Source: Nilaparvata lugens (taxonomy: Eukaryota > Arthropoda > Insecta > Hemiptera > Delphacidae). From it: 64,000 nucleotides of DNA. A model generated the notes under the pieces. The model did not search any database and had not been told where the DNA came from. It saw nothing but the letters and a program-made list of their open reading frames with translations. Shown here one piece after another: positions 25,441-37,637 of the stretch (positions within the stretch are counted from its first letter, which is position 1; every line of letters starts with the position of its first letter). Where the stretch lies: assembly GCF_014356525.2 (NCBI RefSeq), contig NC_052511.1, forward strand, positions 27,336,097 to 27,400,096. Reading direction: 5' to 3'. The translations under genes were made by a program, and so were the position numbers.

Positions 25441-26853
25441 TATCGAAACTATGAAATTTTGGTTTTTAAGTGACAGTACTCACTTAAAGTAAGTAACATC
25501 TACTCACATAGTCAACACTTTGAACAGCAAAGTTTGATGTGTCAGATTTTTAATGTACTCACTCATTGCTTTATGATTTATTAGTATTCGATATATCAAT
25601 GTGTGGTTTTCGCCATTTATTTTCTCTTGAAATTCTGTATCGAAATCATGTGTCACATGACCACCATCCCATTTAAACATGAAGTTGGACTCAATATGGC
25701 GGACCAAATTGTGAAGCTACAGAAAAAAAGTTTTTCAATCCAAATAGGATCCCTTATGAAACCCATCGTTGAATTTTCATTGTAACAGGAATAATAAGAT
25801 GCTTCCATAATGTTTACCAACCCGTAGAATACAATGGGGAATAGCCTACGTAGCATGAATGGGGAAAATATCTCGTATCAAATCAAATTTAACCAATAAA
25901 AAATATTTGGAAAACGTTTTGCTAGAAAAAATTAAACCTACAATTCATGAATGCCTGGAATGCAATGAGTTCCATACTCGGTTTATGATTTAGTCTAAAA
26001 CCAAGGCGAGACTGATTGCTGGTTGATATTGAGTCGATTTTGTATGTATTGGTAGTAGGAAAGATTTAGTATGCTTTGGAAAAAGCCGGTGATGTTTTTT
26101 TTTGCATTTGTTTGTAAGCCGAAGCCACATATATATATCATGCAGCCTTCCAATCCTACTCTTGTCCGATATTTGTGTAGGGTTGAGGGGTGGTGGTGGG
26201 ACAGATCACATGTATGGCATGCACCATTCTAAGCCTTCATCTTCATCATCCGTGATAGCATTGAAACGCTGCATGAAAGATGTGTCCTCGGCTTTATCCT
26301 TCTGCAGTATACACATTGGTCTTCCTCATTCTCTCACACCAATTATAAACCTTTTTCAAACCAATCTTTTTCAATAATATTTCTAATTTGATGGTAATAC
26401 CTTGTAAACTATTTTGGAACTTTATTCGTATATTATTATTGCATGCTATTGTTCATTATTATTCAGTTTCCCCATTTCCCAATCATTAATTTTCTAAGAA
26501 CTCATTCCCCTGTGTTTTCCAATCGATTCCAATATCTTAATAATTTTTATATAGTTTTTGTCGATTTCACTTAGTTTCTCAATTTTTTTTATAATAAACT
26601 TCAAAAATAACTCTATTGTGTGTTTATGTTGTGATGAGGCACTGGAGAATCTATCCCCTCCCTACTCAAATCAAACCTATTTAATTTACCAACCTACCTA
26701 TTTCAATACTTTCATTTTTGGGCAAACTTTCTTGAAAATGCATTTCCTTATGTAATTGTATTGTACGAGTATTATAGGTACCTTCTAATAGAGCTACCTA
26801 TTATTCCCAAGTTTTTCTAACAAAATTGTAACTGGTATGTGTTGTATTTGTAG

Positions 26854-27038
26854 GTACTGGAGAATCGGGGAAGTCGACTTTCATCAAGCAGATGCGTATT
26901 ATCCATGGCTCGGGCTACTCGGACGAGGACAAGCGCGGCTTCATCAAACTCGTCTACCAAAATATCTTCATGGCCATGCAGAGCATGATACGTGCCATGG
27001 ACTTGCTCAAAATTCAGTACGCAGACTCATCATGTATT
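26854..27038 (+). CDS. Galphaq: Galphaq exon 2: P-loop and start of helical domain
   Basis: Encodes about residues 40-101. It completes a split Gly codon, then reads [20 protein letters not shown], the Walker A/G1 loop that holds the GTP phosphates, followed by the first helices of the alpha-helical domain. Acceptor ttgtatttgtag precedes 26,854; the donor is a strong gtgagt at 27,039. The exon ends on a complete codon, so the next exon begins in phase 0. The segment before the donor (IQYADSSCI) is the variable loop of the helical domain and differs from the fly residues but has the same length. An AUG-initiated frame shift reading of the same DNA at 26,837-27,085 is a shadow of this exon. Confidence 0.96.
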
Positions 27039-28060
27039 GTGAGTATCCCACCATTTTTCAAATAATATCATATGCTAGGGCCTAGAAGTCTAGATCTTGG
27101 GGCAAGTTGATAGAGGACCTTTGAGATCGATGTTCAAACTATCAAATGGTAATATTTTGTTCCAAAAGGTCCATGAACGTTCCTTTCCGGTTTCGAAAAC
27201 CTACACCTATACAAACAACGCTACAGTTACCAGCAGACAAAAACTGGAATCGTTCTAATCGCTCTTGCTGACCAAACCAAACTCGACCAAGTTCGTTCTT
27301 GAAAATTTCCTATAACAGAGAAATGCATGCACAGTTTATAAATATCTGGATTGCAGCATTGCTCATATAGAGAACAGTGCAGCCAGATCTACAGAAGCCT
27401 GTGAGGTAATTGTGTGATTGAAAGAGCGTTGGTAATTTTGATAGAATCATAGAAATGGTAACAGTGTGCTCCTATTCTCGTAATAAATAACATTGACCTT
27501 GAAGCCCCGTGCTGCAAACTAAGGTTTGCATAAACTATAGATGTTACAATATCAACCGGTCCACTATGATCGATTGTACGATACGATCTACGATCTTTTG
27601 TTCTACGTTAGATGGAAATTGTACTATTCCTGGTGGAATAATATGTCATTTTTCTTATTAAATACTTATTTGGGGCCTTGACTATTGGCGATTTTCAAGA
27701 ACGACCTGGTCAAGTTTGATTTGGTTGCCTAGAAGCGTTGTTGGCTAAGGAAGTCTTCAATAACAATTTATAAATACCACCCTTATTGATTTGAAAAAGA
27801 GTTGATCTCTCATAGCTAAACAAAGAAAAATGAGGCTGCTAGAGCTGTAGACTAGAGCTAAAGATCAACCGTTTCACGATATAGTCGATAAGGTTAAATG
27901 TCATTAGATATTCTTATCAGAAGTCCTATTTTATGTGATGCATGAGGAATCAAATAATTAAATATCATAACGAAAATATCTAGGGGATCAATCACTTCTA
28001 CATTATTGTGGATCATGCTTCGATTTCCATTCGATATTCCAATTGAATGCCCATTTTGAA

Positions 28061-28706
28061 TTAAGGCTGTGCAAAGGCTAAAAATAAACTTTCTACTCGT
28101 GATATTTTTCAAAGTTTTTCAATTTGATATCATCAAGCTATCAAAATGAAAAAGTTTTCTCAGGAAAACATTTTTTTCTGATCATTACTTTTTGAGATAT
28201 AAGCGCCTAAAGTTTAAATTTTTGTGACAGAACATTTCAAATTCGGTAAGAGATAAATCTATGAGATTTAGAGGATACTGTAGATTCTTTATGATATTGT
28301 TGATCTAGTAAAACAAAAATTTTCTGAAAATATAATTTTTTAAGATAGTTATTCAATTTACTAAAAAAAACAAAAATAACTTTTAGTTGAGTTATTTTTG
28401 GTAAATTGAATAACTTTTTCAAAAATTGTTTTTTTTTTTTAGAAAATTGTTGTTTTACTAGATCAACAATACCATGAAGAATCCATCCTCTAAATCTCAT
28501 GGATTTATATCTTACCGAATTTGAAATGTTCTGTCCCAAAAATTCAAACTTCAGGCGCTCATACCTCATACCCCAAAAGTAATGATCGGAAAAAATGTAT
28601 TCCTGAGAAAACTTTTTCATTTCGATAGCTTGATGATATACAAATCGAAAAACTTTGAAAAATATCACGAGTAGAAAGTTTATTTTCAGCCTTTGCACAG
28701 CCTTAA
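28061..28706. mobile_element. Foldback MITE with TTAA ends in Galphaq intron 2
   Basis: Long inverted arms (about 300 bp each) start TTAAGGCTGTGCAAAGGCTA and end with the reverse complement. TTAA is at both edges (28,061 and 28,703), as with piggyBac-type target duplications. Arms share TTTCTACTCGTGATATTTTT and TCATTACTTTTTGAGATATA. The 153-codon minus frame inside is an arm by-product. Confidence 0.75.
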
Positions 28707-28748
28707 TGTTTCATGGATGATCGATCATTGATCGAACATTCATGAGTT

Positions 28749-28840
28749 CATGATCATTTATTTATTCATAGACAATAGATACAATACAGATAAAACCAAC
28801 AGGCATTCGCCCAAAACTGCTTTAAACCTTAATTTGGAAT
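28749..28840 (+). repeat. Dispersed repeat ending AACAGGC..GCCCAAAACTG, copy 3 of 3
   Basis: CATTTATTTATTCATAGACA .. ACCAACAGGCATTCGCCCAA AACTGCTTTAAACC. The T/A-rich start followed by a conserved end suggests a retroposon 3' end. Confidence 0.45.
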
Positions 28841-31338
28841 ACACAGTCTAGAGGTTATGTAAATGATAACTTAATTCACACACTATTTTGAGTCCAAAAA
28901 ATGTATGTACTATCATGACCTATGAATTAGTGGAGGCTCTAGAACTATTATCCAGTTCCACAATATGGCCGATATTTTCTTATTTACAACTTCTAATAAA
29001 ATTCCCACTACAAAGCTAGGTAGAACATATTGAAGAAAGTGAATTTTCCATTACTACAAAGGAAAATATATGTTATTGCATACAATCTGTCATTTCGTTA
29101 GGGCTTATACGCTTGTACCAGTTTATGTAATAATCTATTACATAGATCTAGTACGCACATTTTACTGTGAGCTGTTCCAATTTTTTTCAAAATTAGTCTA
29201 AAACTGAAAAGCTGGCAATGTTGGCACATGCTACCAATTTAAAAGACTCGTCAATTTCTATGGAACAGGTCCCCGTCTCTAATCAAATATTGAACTTCGA
29301 TATCATTTCTAGTTGAGGACCATATTTGTATGTACGGTATGGTATAAGCCGCACTGTTAGCCGGTTGTACATACGTCAATCATTTTTTTGATCTCCGATC
29401 AAATATTGAACTGCAATTATTTTCATTGTTGGTGAGGATCAAACTCTGAATGATGCTTGCGTAAATATTTAATTCAACTGTCCCGTTTGTTCTTCTATTC
29501 TAGAGTTTCCGCAAAAATTGGATCAATCAAATCAGGAATATTGTTTTCTGTAATGTTTTGAGAAATGGAATTTTTATAATGAAAATTGTAGAATAGGGAG
29601 GGCATTAAGGATTCAATCAAATCATGATTATTATTTTCTGTAATCTGTAATGTTATTAATTTTTCTGAGAAAATAAATTTTTATAAGGAAGATTATAGAA
29701 TAGGGAGGGCATGAAGGGATTAAATAATTATCATTATAGAGCAGCGTTTTGTTATTATATAAAATAACTGTGAATTACAGACATTCTCTAGGAAAATTTG
29801 TCAATGTTATGGAGCTTAATATGATATCGTATTGTTAACTACATTTCCCTTGAACTGTACCGTACTTCGATTATTAGTTTTTGAAAGAGTACTGGTTCAA
29901 TATATTGGCTCAAAAAATACTTGACACTTCTATTTTCTAGGCGTTATCATTTGAATTTGTTGGAAGAACCAAGGTGAATCGGTTAATGTCGATGAAATTA
30001 ATGATTTCATCACATTAAACATTTTATAAGCCACAAATCACTGAAAAATGATTCTATTTTATTGCTGATGAAGCCCACATAAGCTTATTGCTTGAGCATG
30101 GGTGAAGGAATTAGTGCGTTGGTAATTTATGAGATGATCAAATGATCTCTTCAGTAATACAAGTAATAATTATTGTTAACCTATCTCTGTAGCCAATCTA
30201 GTAGTTATTAAGCTTAAAATTTCATGTTGGATCTGAAACGCTTGGAAATTTGATGAAAGCCGCGTACAAATAAACAGACAAATTTTATAATATATATGTG
30301 CTATTTTATGTACTGGTTATGGGCTGTGATCATTTTAATCAAAATTTAATCCTAAAATAAGTTGATTGTTATTCTCGTTTCTCATTAGTCAAGTGATAAG
30401 CATCACAGAGTTCAATATGTTTCATCACCAGCCAAACAGTATCACTTTATTGATAAAATCTTACTCACTCAATAACTAGATGAAAACAATTCAAGTTTTT
30501 CCTGTAAGTTCATTTGACAAGACTATAAAATAACTTGAAAAATTGACAACCTTGTACAACAAACTCACAAATCAGAAATGCTTTTCTGTTGAAAATTGGG
30601 ATTTTATATTGTTTTGTCATGTCTGGTGTGTGTCTAGCGCCAGAAGATGATCCACTGATATTTTTGGATGTCCTGATACTCAAATATAAAACTGTTGTCA
30701 TAACCTAGTCATTTCAAGTAATTTATGATAGCGTCATGAAAATTTTCATCTGGTCTGTGTCTCGGCTCAGAATACTCACTCATTTCTTCATTCGTTGATT
30801 TGTCTAATAATTCCATCCACCAAAATATATTTAATTTTTCTACTATCTTGACATTTCTGAGATGTTCATCTTAAAAATTTTCCCTATCTTCAAATTAGCA
30901 TCCCAATATTAGTTGAACTCAAGCATCCTCATTCTCTCAAACTACTGAGTTGCTATCAGCTATTTTCAATCAACCAATACTATAAATTATAAGTAATAAA
31001 GAAGACAATCAATTCAAGTAATTATTTTCATAGTTTTCTTTGTTTGGTTTTGAGGATATCTGATCCGTCAAAAAGTTCTATATTTCATTCACATTGAACA
31101 GTAAAGTAAACCTGGTGGATTTCAAACAATAATCAGATAATAGAAAAAGTGGGTCACAAGAATTGGCGTTATTTGTGTGCTTCTGTATTTATTTAGCATT
31201 GTTATATTATGAGATATTAATTTATAAAGTCAGAGGAAATTTAGGAAGGTATTGTTGCCACTTTTCCTTTTTCATCGCCTTATATAATAGTAGATAGCTG
31301 TTATTCAAGACTGATTATTGTTTCTTGTTAATAATAAA

Positions 31339-31622
31339 TGAATAAATATATAATGTCCAATCAAAATATATTTTTTTCGTCGGGCATAATATATTTTTTC
31401 ATGGTTTAATAATAAAATTTCATAATAAATTATATAGCTTGAAAATTATGGCATTTTAGCGTATTTCTTCATAAAGTTTATGAATAAATATATAATGTCC
31501 AATCAAAATATATTTTTTTCGTCGGGCATAATATATTTTTTCATGGTTTAATAATAAAATTTCATAATAAATTATATAGATTGAATATTTTGGTATTTTA
31601 GCGTATTTCTTCATAAAGTACG
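31339..31622. repeat. 142-bp tandem duplication in Galphaq intron 2
   Basis: TGAATAAATATATAATGTCC begins at 31,339 and again at 31,481; copies are almost identical through GCGTATTTCTTCATAAAGT. It is a recent duplication. Confidence 0.9.
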
Positions 31623-32078
31623 GTAGTCTAAAAACAATTTGGCAACGGTGCGGAGATGGAAAAATAGAGCTATCTGCTTTGTCTAATGACAAACAAGGAT
31701 AGCAAGGCATTCTTAATCACATGCTGACTCTATAACCTGAATCATTTTGCCTGAGATACAACTCTTGTAATGTTACCACTCTTCTGGATCATTATATGAA
31801 TATTATTTGCTAGATACTTCAAGTCTTGTATTTGTTCTATTTGGTCCAAGGTACAATATACTTTAGAGATGATTGAGACCTGTAAGTTATTTCTGTCGTA
31901 TTTCATACTACATACTACTATATAATTCAAATTAATATTTTTTCCCACTGCATCTTATTCTAGATTATAGGATATTTATAATGTGGACTATCAGCAGATA
32001 AGGTTCTATTCAAATAAGATTTATGATTTTCACCAAGTAATTTATTGATTGATTGAAAAATGTGAATTTTTGTTACAG

Positions 32079-32233
32079 GAAAAAGCCGAGTCAATACGAA
32101 GTGTAGACTTTGAAACAGTGACGACTTTCGAGAGTCCGTACGTAGAGGCGATAAAGGACCTGTGGGCCGACGCCGGCATCCAGGAGTGCTATGACCGGCG
32201 ACGGGAGTATCAGCTTACCGACTCTGCTAAATA
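32079..32233 (+). CDS. Galphaq: Galphaq exon 3: helical domain
   Basis: Encodes about residues 102-152 plus two bases of codon 153. The conserved stretch includes [19 protein letters not shown] and [20 protein letters not shown], typical of the helical domain of Gq-class alpha subunits. It follows a clean acceptor (aatttttgttacag) and ends at a strong donor, gtgagt at 32,234, after the first two bases of a Tyr codon. Both exon 4 versions start with a T that completes this codon. The length (155 nt) matches the insect family exactly. This is a constitutive exon: no second copy was seen. Confidence 0.96.
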
Positions 32234-34697
32234 GTGAGTATATCATCTGATTATCAAGGTGAACTGTATAGTTACTCGAGGACCAAGGAATCTTGAAATG
32301 TCTTATGGATTCCTTGGGTTGCGCCAACCGAGATAAGCATTTATGGTAGATTTGATTTATGAATCAAAATCAATTCAAATCAAAATAAAAACTAAAAACG
32401 AAACCAATTCAAACAAGAATAAAATTCAATTTTACCACTGTAAAATGTCATCAAATTTCCGTCAGTTTCGTTTATAGTATCTCCCAGCATTTGTTCATTT
32501 AGATGACATAATTCTACGGCGGTTAAATTCTATTAGATCTTTGTGCAACTGGCTGAAAGTGTTGATATTATTTTATTCAACCCAGTCTGATCAATCAAAA
32601 ACAATGAGCTATGTACTTTAGTTTTTGTAAATCTTCAAATATTCATTGTATCAGATGACGTTTCTTATAAAGCCAATGCTAAAGTTTTTACTTGAAAAGT
32701 AATTATATTTTCTAGGTTTAAAAAAGGATTGGAGCGTTATATCAGGATAACTTTAAGGTTTCAACTTATGATTTGTTGCACAAGCCTAGAGTTTTTACCC
32801 ACATAGAAACCTCCTTGAATCCCATGTAATCTGCTTCTGATGTCAACTTCCTAACAATAAGTACTGTGTATGATTCCCTCAACTTTGTAAATGATATTCA
32901 TAATTTTATAATATTTATATTGAATTTAATGCTCAATTTCGAATATCTAGTTCATTGATAAGCTTCATGCTACAAACAAGCATCATGTTAGTCAATGGTT
33001 TCGGCTCTGAAACGAAAACAATTCAGATAATATTGTGAAATTTTCCTACAATCATTCATCATTTTCGGCATTCATGGTCAAGAATAAGTTGTGGTCGCCT
33101 TTACCGTTGATAACAACAGGAAAACTGAGTCAATACATCGTTTGATTCTTTATTTTTCTTTCATTTTGTAAAATATTATCAAAACCGCTGTTATTCTCTG
33201 TTAATTTCTCAACTGTTTTAAAAACTATGTTATCTTTTTCTTCGCCATTGAAATGTGCTTCATTCTTACAATAGATGGTGTGCTGTTGTTTATGAGTTGT
33301 GTTGAGATGAGATTTCTTACCGGTTGCTTGAGTATTAATGTGCCTTCTAAACGTTCCATGCCATTTCGAGCTTCAATGCGATGAATATTCATTTTGAATA
33401 AACAGTTTGATCTCAGTATCATTCTACAAATCCATGCTGCAACAGCACAGGTCCAACTCACTACCTCGAATGGTCGATAGGCTACAATATTCACAAATAA
33501 ATAAAATCGAGTATGTCAGAAATGTTTAAATAGTTCTCCTCTACCTATTTTAGTCTACTATTTACTATAAATTTCAAACTCATTCTTCGAGTTGGTCACT
33601 TTTAACTGTTAATAGAGAACATATTTCAATGAACAAATAATCAATCAAGTTTCAATTTTTTAAAATTGGTATCAACCAATTTCCCATTATTTAAATTCGA
33701 ATGAACAAAGTTCAATTTTTAATTAATATTTTTAACTCATTTTAGTACTCGTTGCAGGGCTAAAATATAGCCTACTATCATCTTTTAAATAAATAATGAC
33801 AATCTTATCAGTTCAATGAGCGTAATCTATTAGTAATCTTCTCTATCTTCATGCTCTTTTAAATCGTCAATCATTGTTTTCTTGCCTTAAATTGTGTGTG
33901 CAATGCTATTTATTACACTCTTAGGCACTCGCGACAAATATAGTATTCCATAATTGTATTATTATTATTATTTCCTCTATCATTTTAACTAGTTTTTCTG
34001 ATGGACGTAGTGAATGATCAACGAATTAACAGCAGATAAAATTATTTATCTATCAAAACATAGAATTAAAATATGATAATAGAGGATTGGTCGTTTGTAT
34101 TCATCAAACTTTTTATTCATTCTTCAATATAAGCATTGGGTTTAGATGCAAAACAAAATATGGAGTCATATAACCCACAAATAGCTTCAATATCATATTT
34201 ACACCCAATAAACCTTATACATTCACCAAATGTGTCTAGTTTCAATTGCCTTGTTCACTTTTTAGAATAATTTAGTTCAATAGAACCCTGATCAAACGAA
34301 TCCTTATTTTAAAGATTCTTGAATGCTTCTATTTATATCATAATATTTATGATATCCATTGTTAAAACAATCTTATTAATAAAAGTACCCTGATAGGCTT
34401 CAACGTAATAACATCATATTTCACTTGATTCCTTTAGATACGTTGCATTGAAGGTCCACAGTAATTATGACTTGAACGAAGCACTAAAATTAAATTCGAT
34501 CTATTAAAATATAATTAGCGTATTCTTTTTAAAAATTAAGATAATTAAATACAGTAAATAGTTCTTTTTAATAAATGATTAATCTATTAAATAGATAGTT
34601 CTCTCTAATGAATTATCTAAGATGAAGAGGGGAGGGACTAATCTATATATAGGTGAAGTGGATGTGTGTTATTGATGTTGATGTTGATGAATTTCAG
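32234..34697 (+). other. Galphaq intron 3
   Basis: 2.5 kb between exon 3 and exon 4A, AT-rich, no repeat or exon recognised. Confidence 0.85.
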
Positions 34698-34826
34698 TTA
34701 CCTTATGGAAATAGACAGAGTTGCGGCACCGAACTACCTGCCCACTGAGCAGGACATCCTGCGGGTGCGAGTCCCCACCACTGGAATCATCGAATACCCC
34801 TTTGACCTTGAAGAAATACGATTTAG
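34698..34826 (+). CDS. Galphaq: Galphaq alternative exon 4A (widespread type): switch I, catalytic Arg
   Basis: Encodes residues 153-196: [20 protein letters not shown], then the linker-2/switch I segment [20 protein letters not shown] and IRFR. The Arg at about 177 (cholera-toxin-type Arg, a transition-state stabiliser) and Thr 180 (magnesium ligand) are both present. The acceptor is ttgatgaatttcag; the donor is a weak gtagct at 34,827. The DRVA..YLPT and RVRVPTTGI text resembles vertebrate Gq and the broadly expressed fly isoform, so I infer this is the widespread version. It has the same length and phase as exon 4B 1.4 kb downstream (29 of 44 residues identical). Mutually exclusive use is inferred from protein logic: inclusion of both would keep the frame but duplicate switch I. 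Confidence 0.94.
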
Positions 34827-35825
34827 GTAGCTTACCGAGTCAACTCCAATTTTGGGCTGCCTCTGCCTCATAACAAATGCTTCCCATATTTACTCTGCTC
34901 GTTTGCACGCATGGCTTTTGTGTTATGGTCTACTGTTATAAGTGTTATAACTATTTTCTCTAGAATCCTAATTTTGTACTTTTTATCCTCATTTATTTTT
35001 CATGTGATCAGATGGGACCTTTTTTATTAATACCCTGATTGACAATCAAGAACTACGATTCAGGTGGCAGGACAGTAAACTTCAATTCTTGGGGTGTTGC
35101 TGTATGATAATCCAACCATCCAACGAATGATCCTCATGTACTGTTTTTCTGTTCGTTTTGCATGCATCCAATTTTGTTTATTAGAATTTTATTGGTAATC
35201 CTAATTTCTTTTGAAAAAATAATTTTGTCATAAATATCAATTCATGGAAAGGGTCAACCAGTAGGTTTACCCAATGCATATAACCAGAAGAATAAAATTA
35301 TTTTCTAGGATTAGAATATTGGCACTACAGGGGTTCTTCACGTTATCTTGAATCCGCATCTCATAGAAGACTAGATTGCTAGTGACTGCTTAAAATCACT
35401 CATCAAAACGCAATGTGTTTAATCTCATTAATTTATTAAAAGATGATTCCTGCATTCTCAGGCCCGGTTTCTAGGACACTTATTAAATCGAATGAACCAT
35501 TAACTCGAATCTATATTAAACCTATAGGTTTAATGTATTTATTTTCTATAGGTTCTATATGTTTAACCGATAGTATTAATATAGATTCAATGTTGCATTT
35601 TTTTTTATTTAGCGTATGGCTCTACGTCACAGATCTTTATGTCAGCTAACACAAGTCACACATATCAACAATAAAGTCATCTTAGTCACAAGTTTTTTTT
35701 TTAAAAAAAAGGTGGAACACAAATAAAAAGAATAACTTAATTTTTCAAGCTATTTAGGTATATAACATACCTATTAAATCAATTTAGGTCAATTTAAAAA
35801 TATGCCACTGCATCTGGCGTATATA

Positions 35826-35938
35826 CAAATTTGAATCTTTAAAAACTCAATTAGAACTCTTCAATATTGGAGCTCTAACATTAATTTCTTTATGCCTTTT
35901 CTTTTTGAGCTCTTTCCATGTTGTTAAACCCCTCTAAC
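35826..35938. repeat. Intronic direct repeat, copy upstream of exon 4B
   Basis: About 110 bp with TCAATTAGAACTCTTCAATA, TTGGAGCTCTAACATTA and GAGCTCTTTCCATGTTGTTA. The partner is at 36,418-36,534, immediately after exon 4B. Confidence 0.75.
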
Positions 35939-36240
35939 TTACTTGATTTAATGGTGCATCAAATTTAATAAGTTAATATCATAGGCATTGGGCCCTAGTC
36001 TACGAAAGTTTTTTTCTGCTATCAAAGTATTGATTAATCTCTTCTTGTTCCTCTTCTTCAGGATTGCATCCTGTTCCTTTTTGCTTGGGAATGACTCTCT
36101 GATCACCTGCAAGTTTATCGGGAGAAAACAAATTAATATGTAATGCATATGCTTTCTATGTACATATTTTTTTCTAATAAGGTTTGGTTCATGTATGTTT
36201 TTGCTACTTGTTGTTAATGTTGGCATGTTATTGTGAGTGT

Positions 36241-36253
36241 TGCATGTTGCATG
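36241..36253 (+). promoter_or_regulatory. Tandem UGCAUG (Rbfox-type) motifs before exon 4B
   Basis: TGCATG occurs at 36,241-36,246 and 36,248-36,253, ending 6 nt before the exon 4B acceptor AG. UGCAUG is the binding site of Rbfox/A2bp1 splicing factors; binding upstream of an exon usually represses it. The function here is inferred from motif and position only. Confidence 0.45.
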
Positions 36254-36259
36254 TTGCAG

Positions 36260-36388
36260 TTATCTCAGCGATCTAGCGAGAATTGAAAGTGCAGATTTTC
36301 TGCCTACTGAGCAGGATATTCTTCGAGCTCGAGCCCCGACCACTGGTATTATAGAGTACCCATTTGACTTGGACTCTATCATATTTAG
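36260..36388 (+). CDS. Galphaq: Galphaq alternative exon 4B (photoreceptor type): switch I, catalytic Arg
   Basis: Second version of exon 4, encoding [20 protein letters not shown] followed by [20 protein letters not shown] and IIFR. The catalytic Arg and switch I Thr are retained; differences from 4A concentrate in the helical-domain end, at the two residues flanking the catalytic Arg (Val to Ala on each side), and at the start of the strand leading to switch II. SDLARIE..(D)[11 protein letters not shown] is the pattern I recall from the fly visual isoform, hence the label. The acceptor region has TGCATG twice (36,241 and 36,248) immediately before TTGCAG. The donor gtatta at 36,389 is weak. 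Length and phase equal exon 4A. Confidence 0.94.
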
Positions 36389-36417
36389 GTATTAGGTTAA
36401 TCAAATGAAAAGAATAT

Positions 36418-36534
36418 ACCAATTTAAACCCTTAAAATCTCAATTAGAATCCTTTAATATTGGAGTTCTAATATTAGAATTCCTTTATGCCTTTTGAGCT
36501 CTTTCCATGATTGTTAACCCCTCTAATTATTTGA
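36418..36534. repeat. Intronic direct repeat, copy downstream of exon 4B
   Basis: Contains TCAATTAGAATCCTTTAATA, TTGGAGTTCTAATATTA and GAGCTCTTTCCATGATTGTT; partner of 35,826-35,938. It begins 29 nt after the exon 4B donor. Confidence 0.75.
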
Positions 36535-37397
36535 GATTTAGCAGTCATGTTATCCACAGTCTAAATCCTTTTTTTAATAGTAGATCACGGTTGTATTCTT
36601 CCTCAGGTTGATTGTTCCTAATAATTAATTTTCGGAGAATTTATCCAACATTTTGAACTCTATCAACTTTTCTAAACGTTGACAAATTGCAAACTTCTCT
36701 TTTATTATAAAACTGTCAAATATGTGAAAATGGTTAGTATTTATTGATCTTATTGCATTCTCCTCATTTTACTGTATATGTCTACTCCTAATCTACTACG
36801 AATATATCTGTAGTGCTCTTGCTAGTCTGACTCTATTAACCTATTCTAACAACTCTTTATTCTTATTTAATATTCCATAACCCATATTCAGTTTCTCTTA
36901 TAATCTTTCTTCCCCTTAAAAGCATGTGACATACAGTAGCATGTCTAGATTGTATATCACGCATGGCATGGATCTTGTGATTTTCATTATTTTACAAGCA
37001 ATTATTTAAGTGTTTTTGTATGTATAGGAAATGAATTGAAGCTTTCATTTCATTTTTTACGTAAGTAGTGATAAAAATGTGCTGATCTATCATCATTTGA
37101 TGGAAAACTACTTGGATAAAAAAAATAGTAATTATTAGAATAAATGGTCAGTATTGGGTTATGAAAAAGTAGTTTTATAGATAAGATAATTTTTACGACT
37201 TTTTTGGTTAATAACCGCCATTGATGTGCAATTAATCAATATTAGAATCTATATCTTTCTAGAATAAACACAGCACATTCTTTGATAAACAGTTCTTATG
37301 ATAAGAGAGAATTTATTACTTGTTTGTAAATAAACGTTATTGACATTGAAATAATCAATATTAAAACTATATCTTCTTCAAAATAAACATACTATAC

Positions 37398-37507
37398 ATT
37401 ATAAATAGAAATAGAAATAAAAATAAAAATCTCAGTACCCAGAAATAATCAAAAAAAGGGTACTGCGATTTTTATTTTTATTTCTATTTATATTACAAGT
37501 AGCCCTA
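37398..37507. repeat. Short foldback around GGGTACT, foldback family remnant
   Basis: Arms AGAAATAGAAATAAAAATAA and TTATTTTTATTTCTATTT, with AGTACCC / GGGTACT inside, followed by AAGTAGCCCTATA as in the 20.1-kb foldback. Confidence 0.55.
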
Positions 37508-37637
37508 TACAGAAAGAGACAATACTATACATTGTTTGATGTCTATTCCTAATTGCTAAATTAACTTGCATGATTCGAATGCTATTATAGAAACATAGAA
37601 GCATGCTTATTACCATTGTGTAGAAGCACTGCTTTAA

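Larger units (their letters stand above)
23016..26853. other. Presumed Galphaq intron 1 (3' part)
   Basis: Contains the repeats listed at 23.2, 23.9 and 24.7-25.4 kb and ends in the exon 2 acceptor. The expected first coding exon (Cys-rich N-terminus, RRELKLLLLG end) was looked for on the + strand and not found. Confidence 0.55.
27039..32078 (+). other. Galphaq intron 2
   Basis: 5.0-kb intron with a gtgagt donor and ttgttacag acceptor. It holds the TTAA foldback at 28.06 kb, a dispersed repeat at 28.75 kb and the 142-bp tandem duplication. No other coding content seen. Confidence 0.85.

Noticed and set aside
28237..28698. 153-codon minus-strand frame
   Set aside because: Lies wholly inside the arms of the TTAA foldback MITE; the second copy at 42.3 kb does not keep the frame open.
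35948..36226. 92-codon minus-strand frame between exons 4A and 4B
   Set aside because: Antisense to an intron, low-complexity Lys/Asn/Ile composition, no splice or family support.
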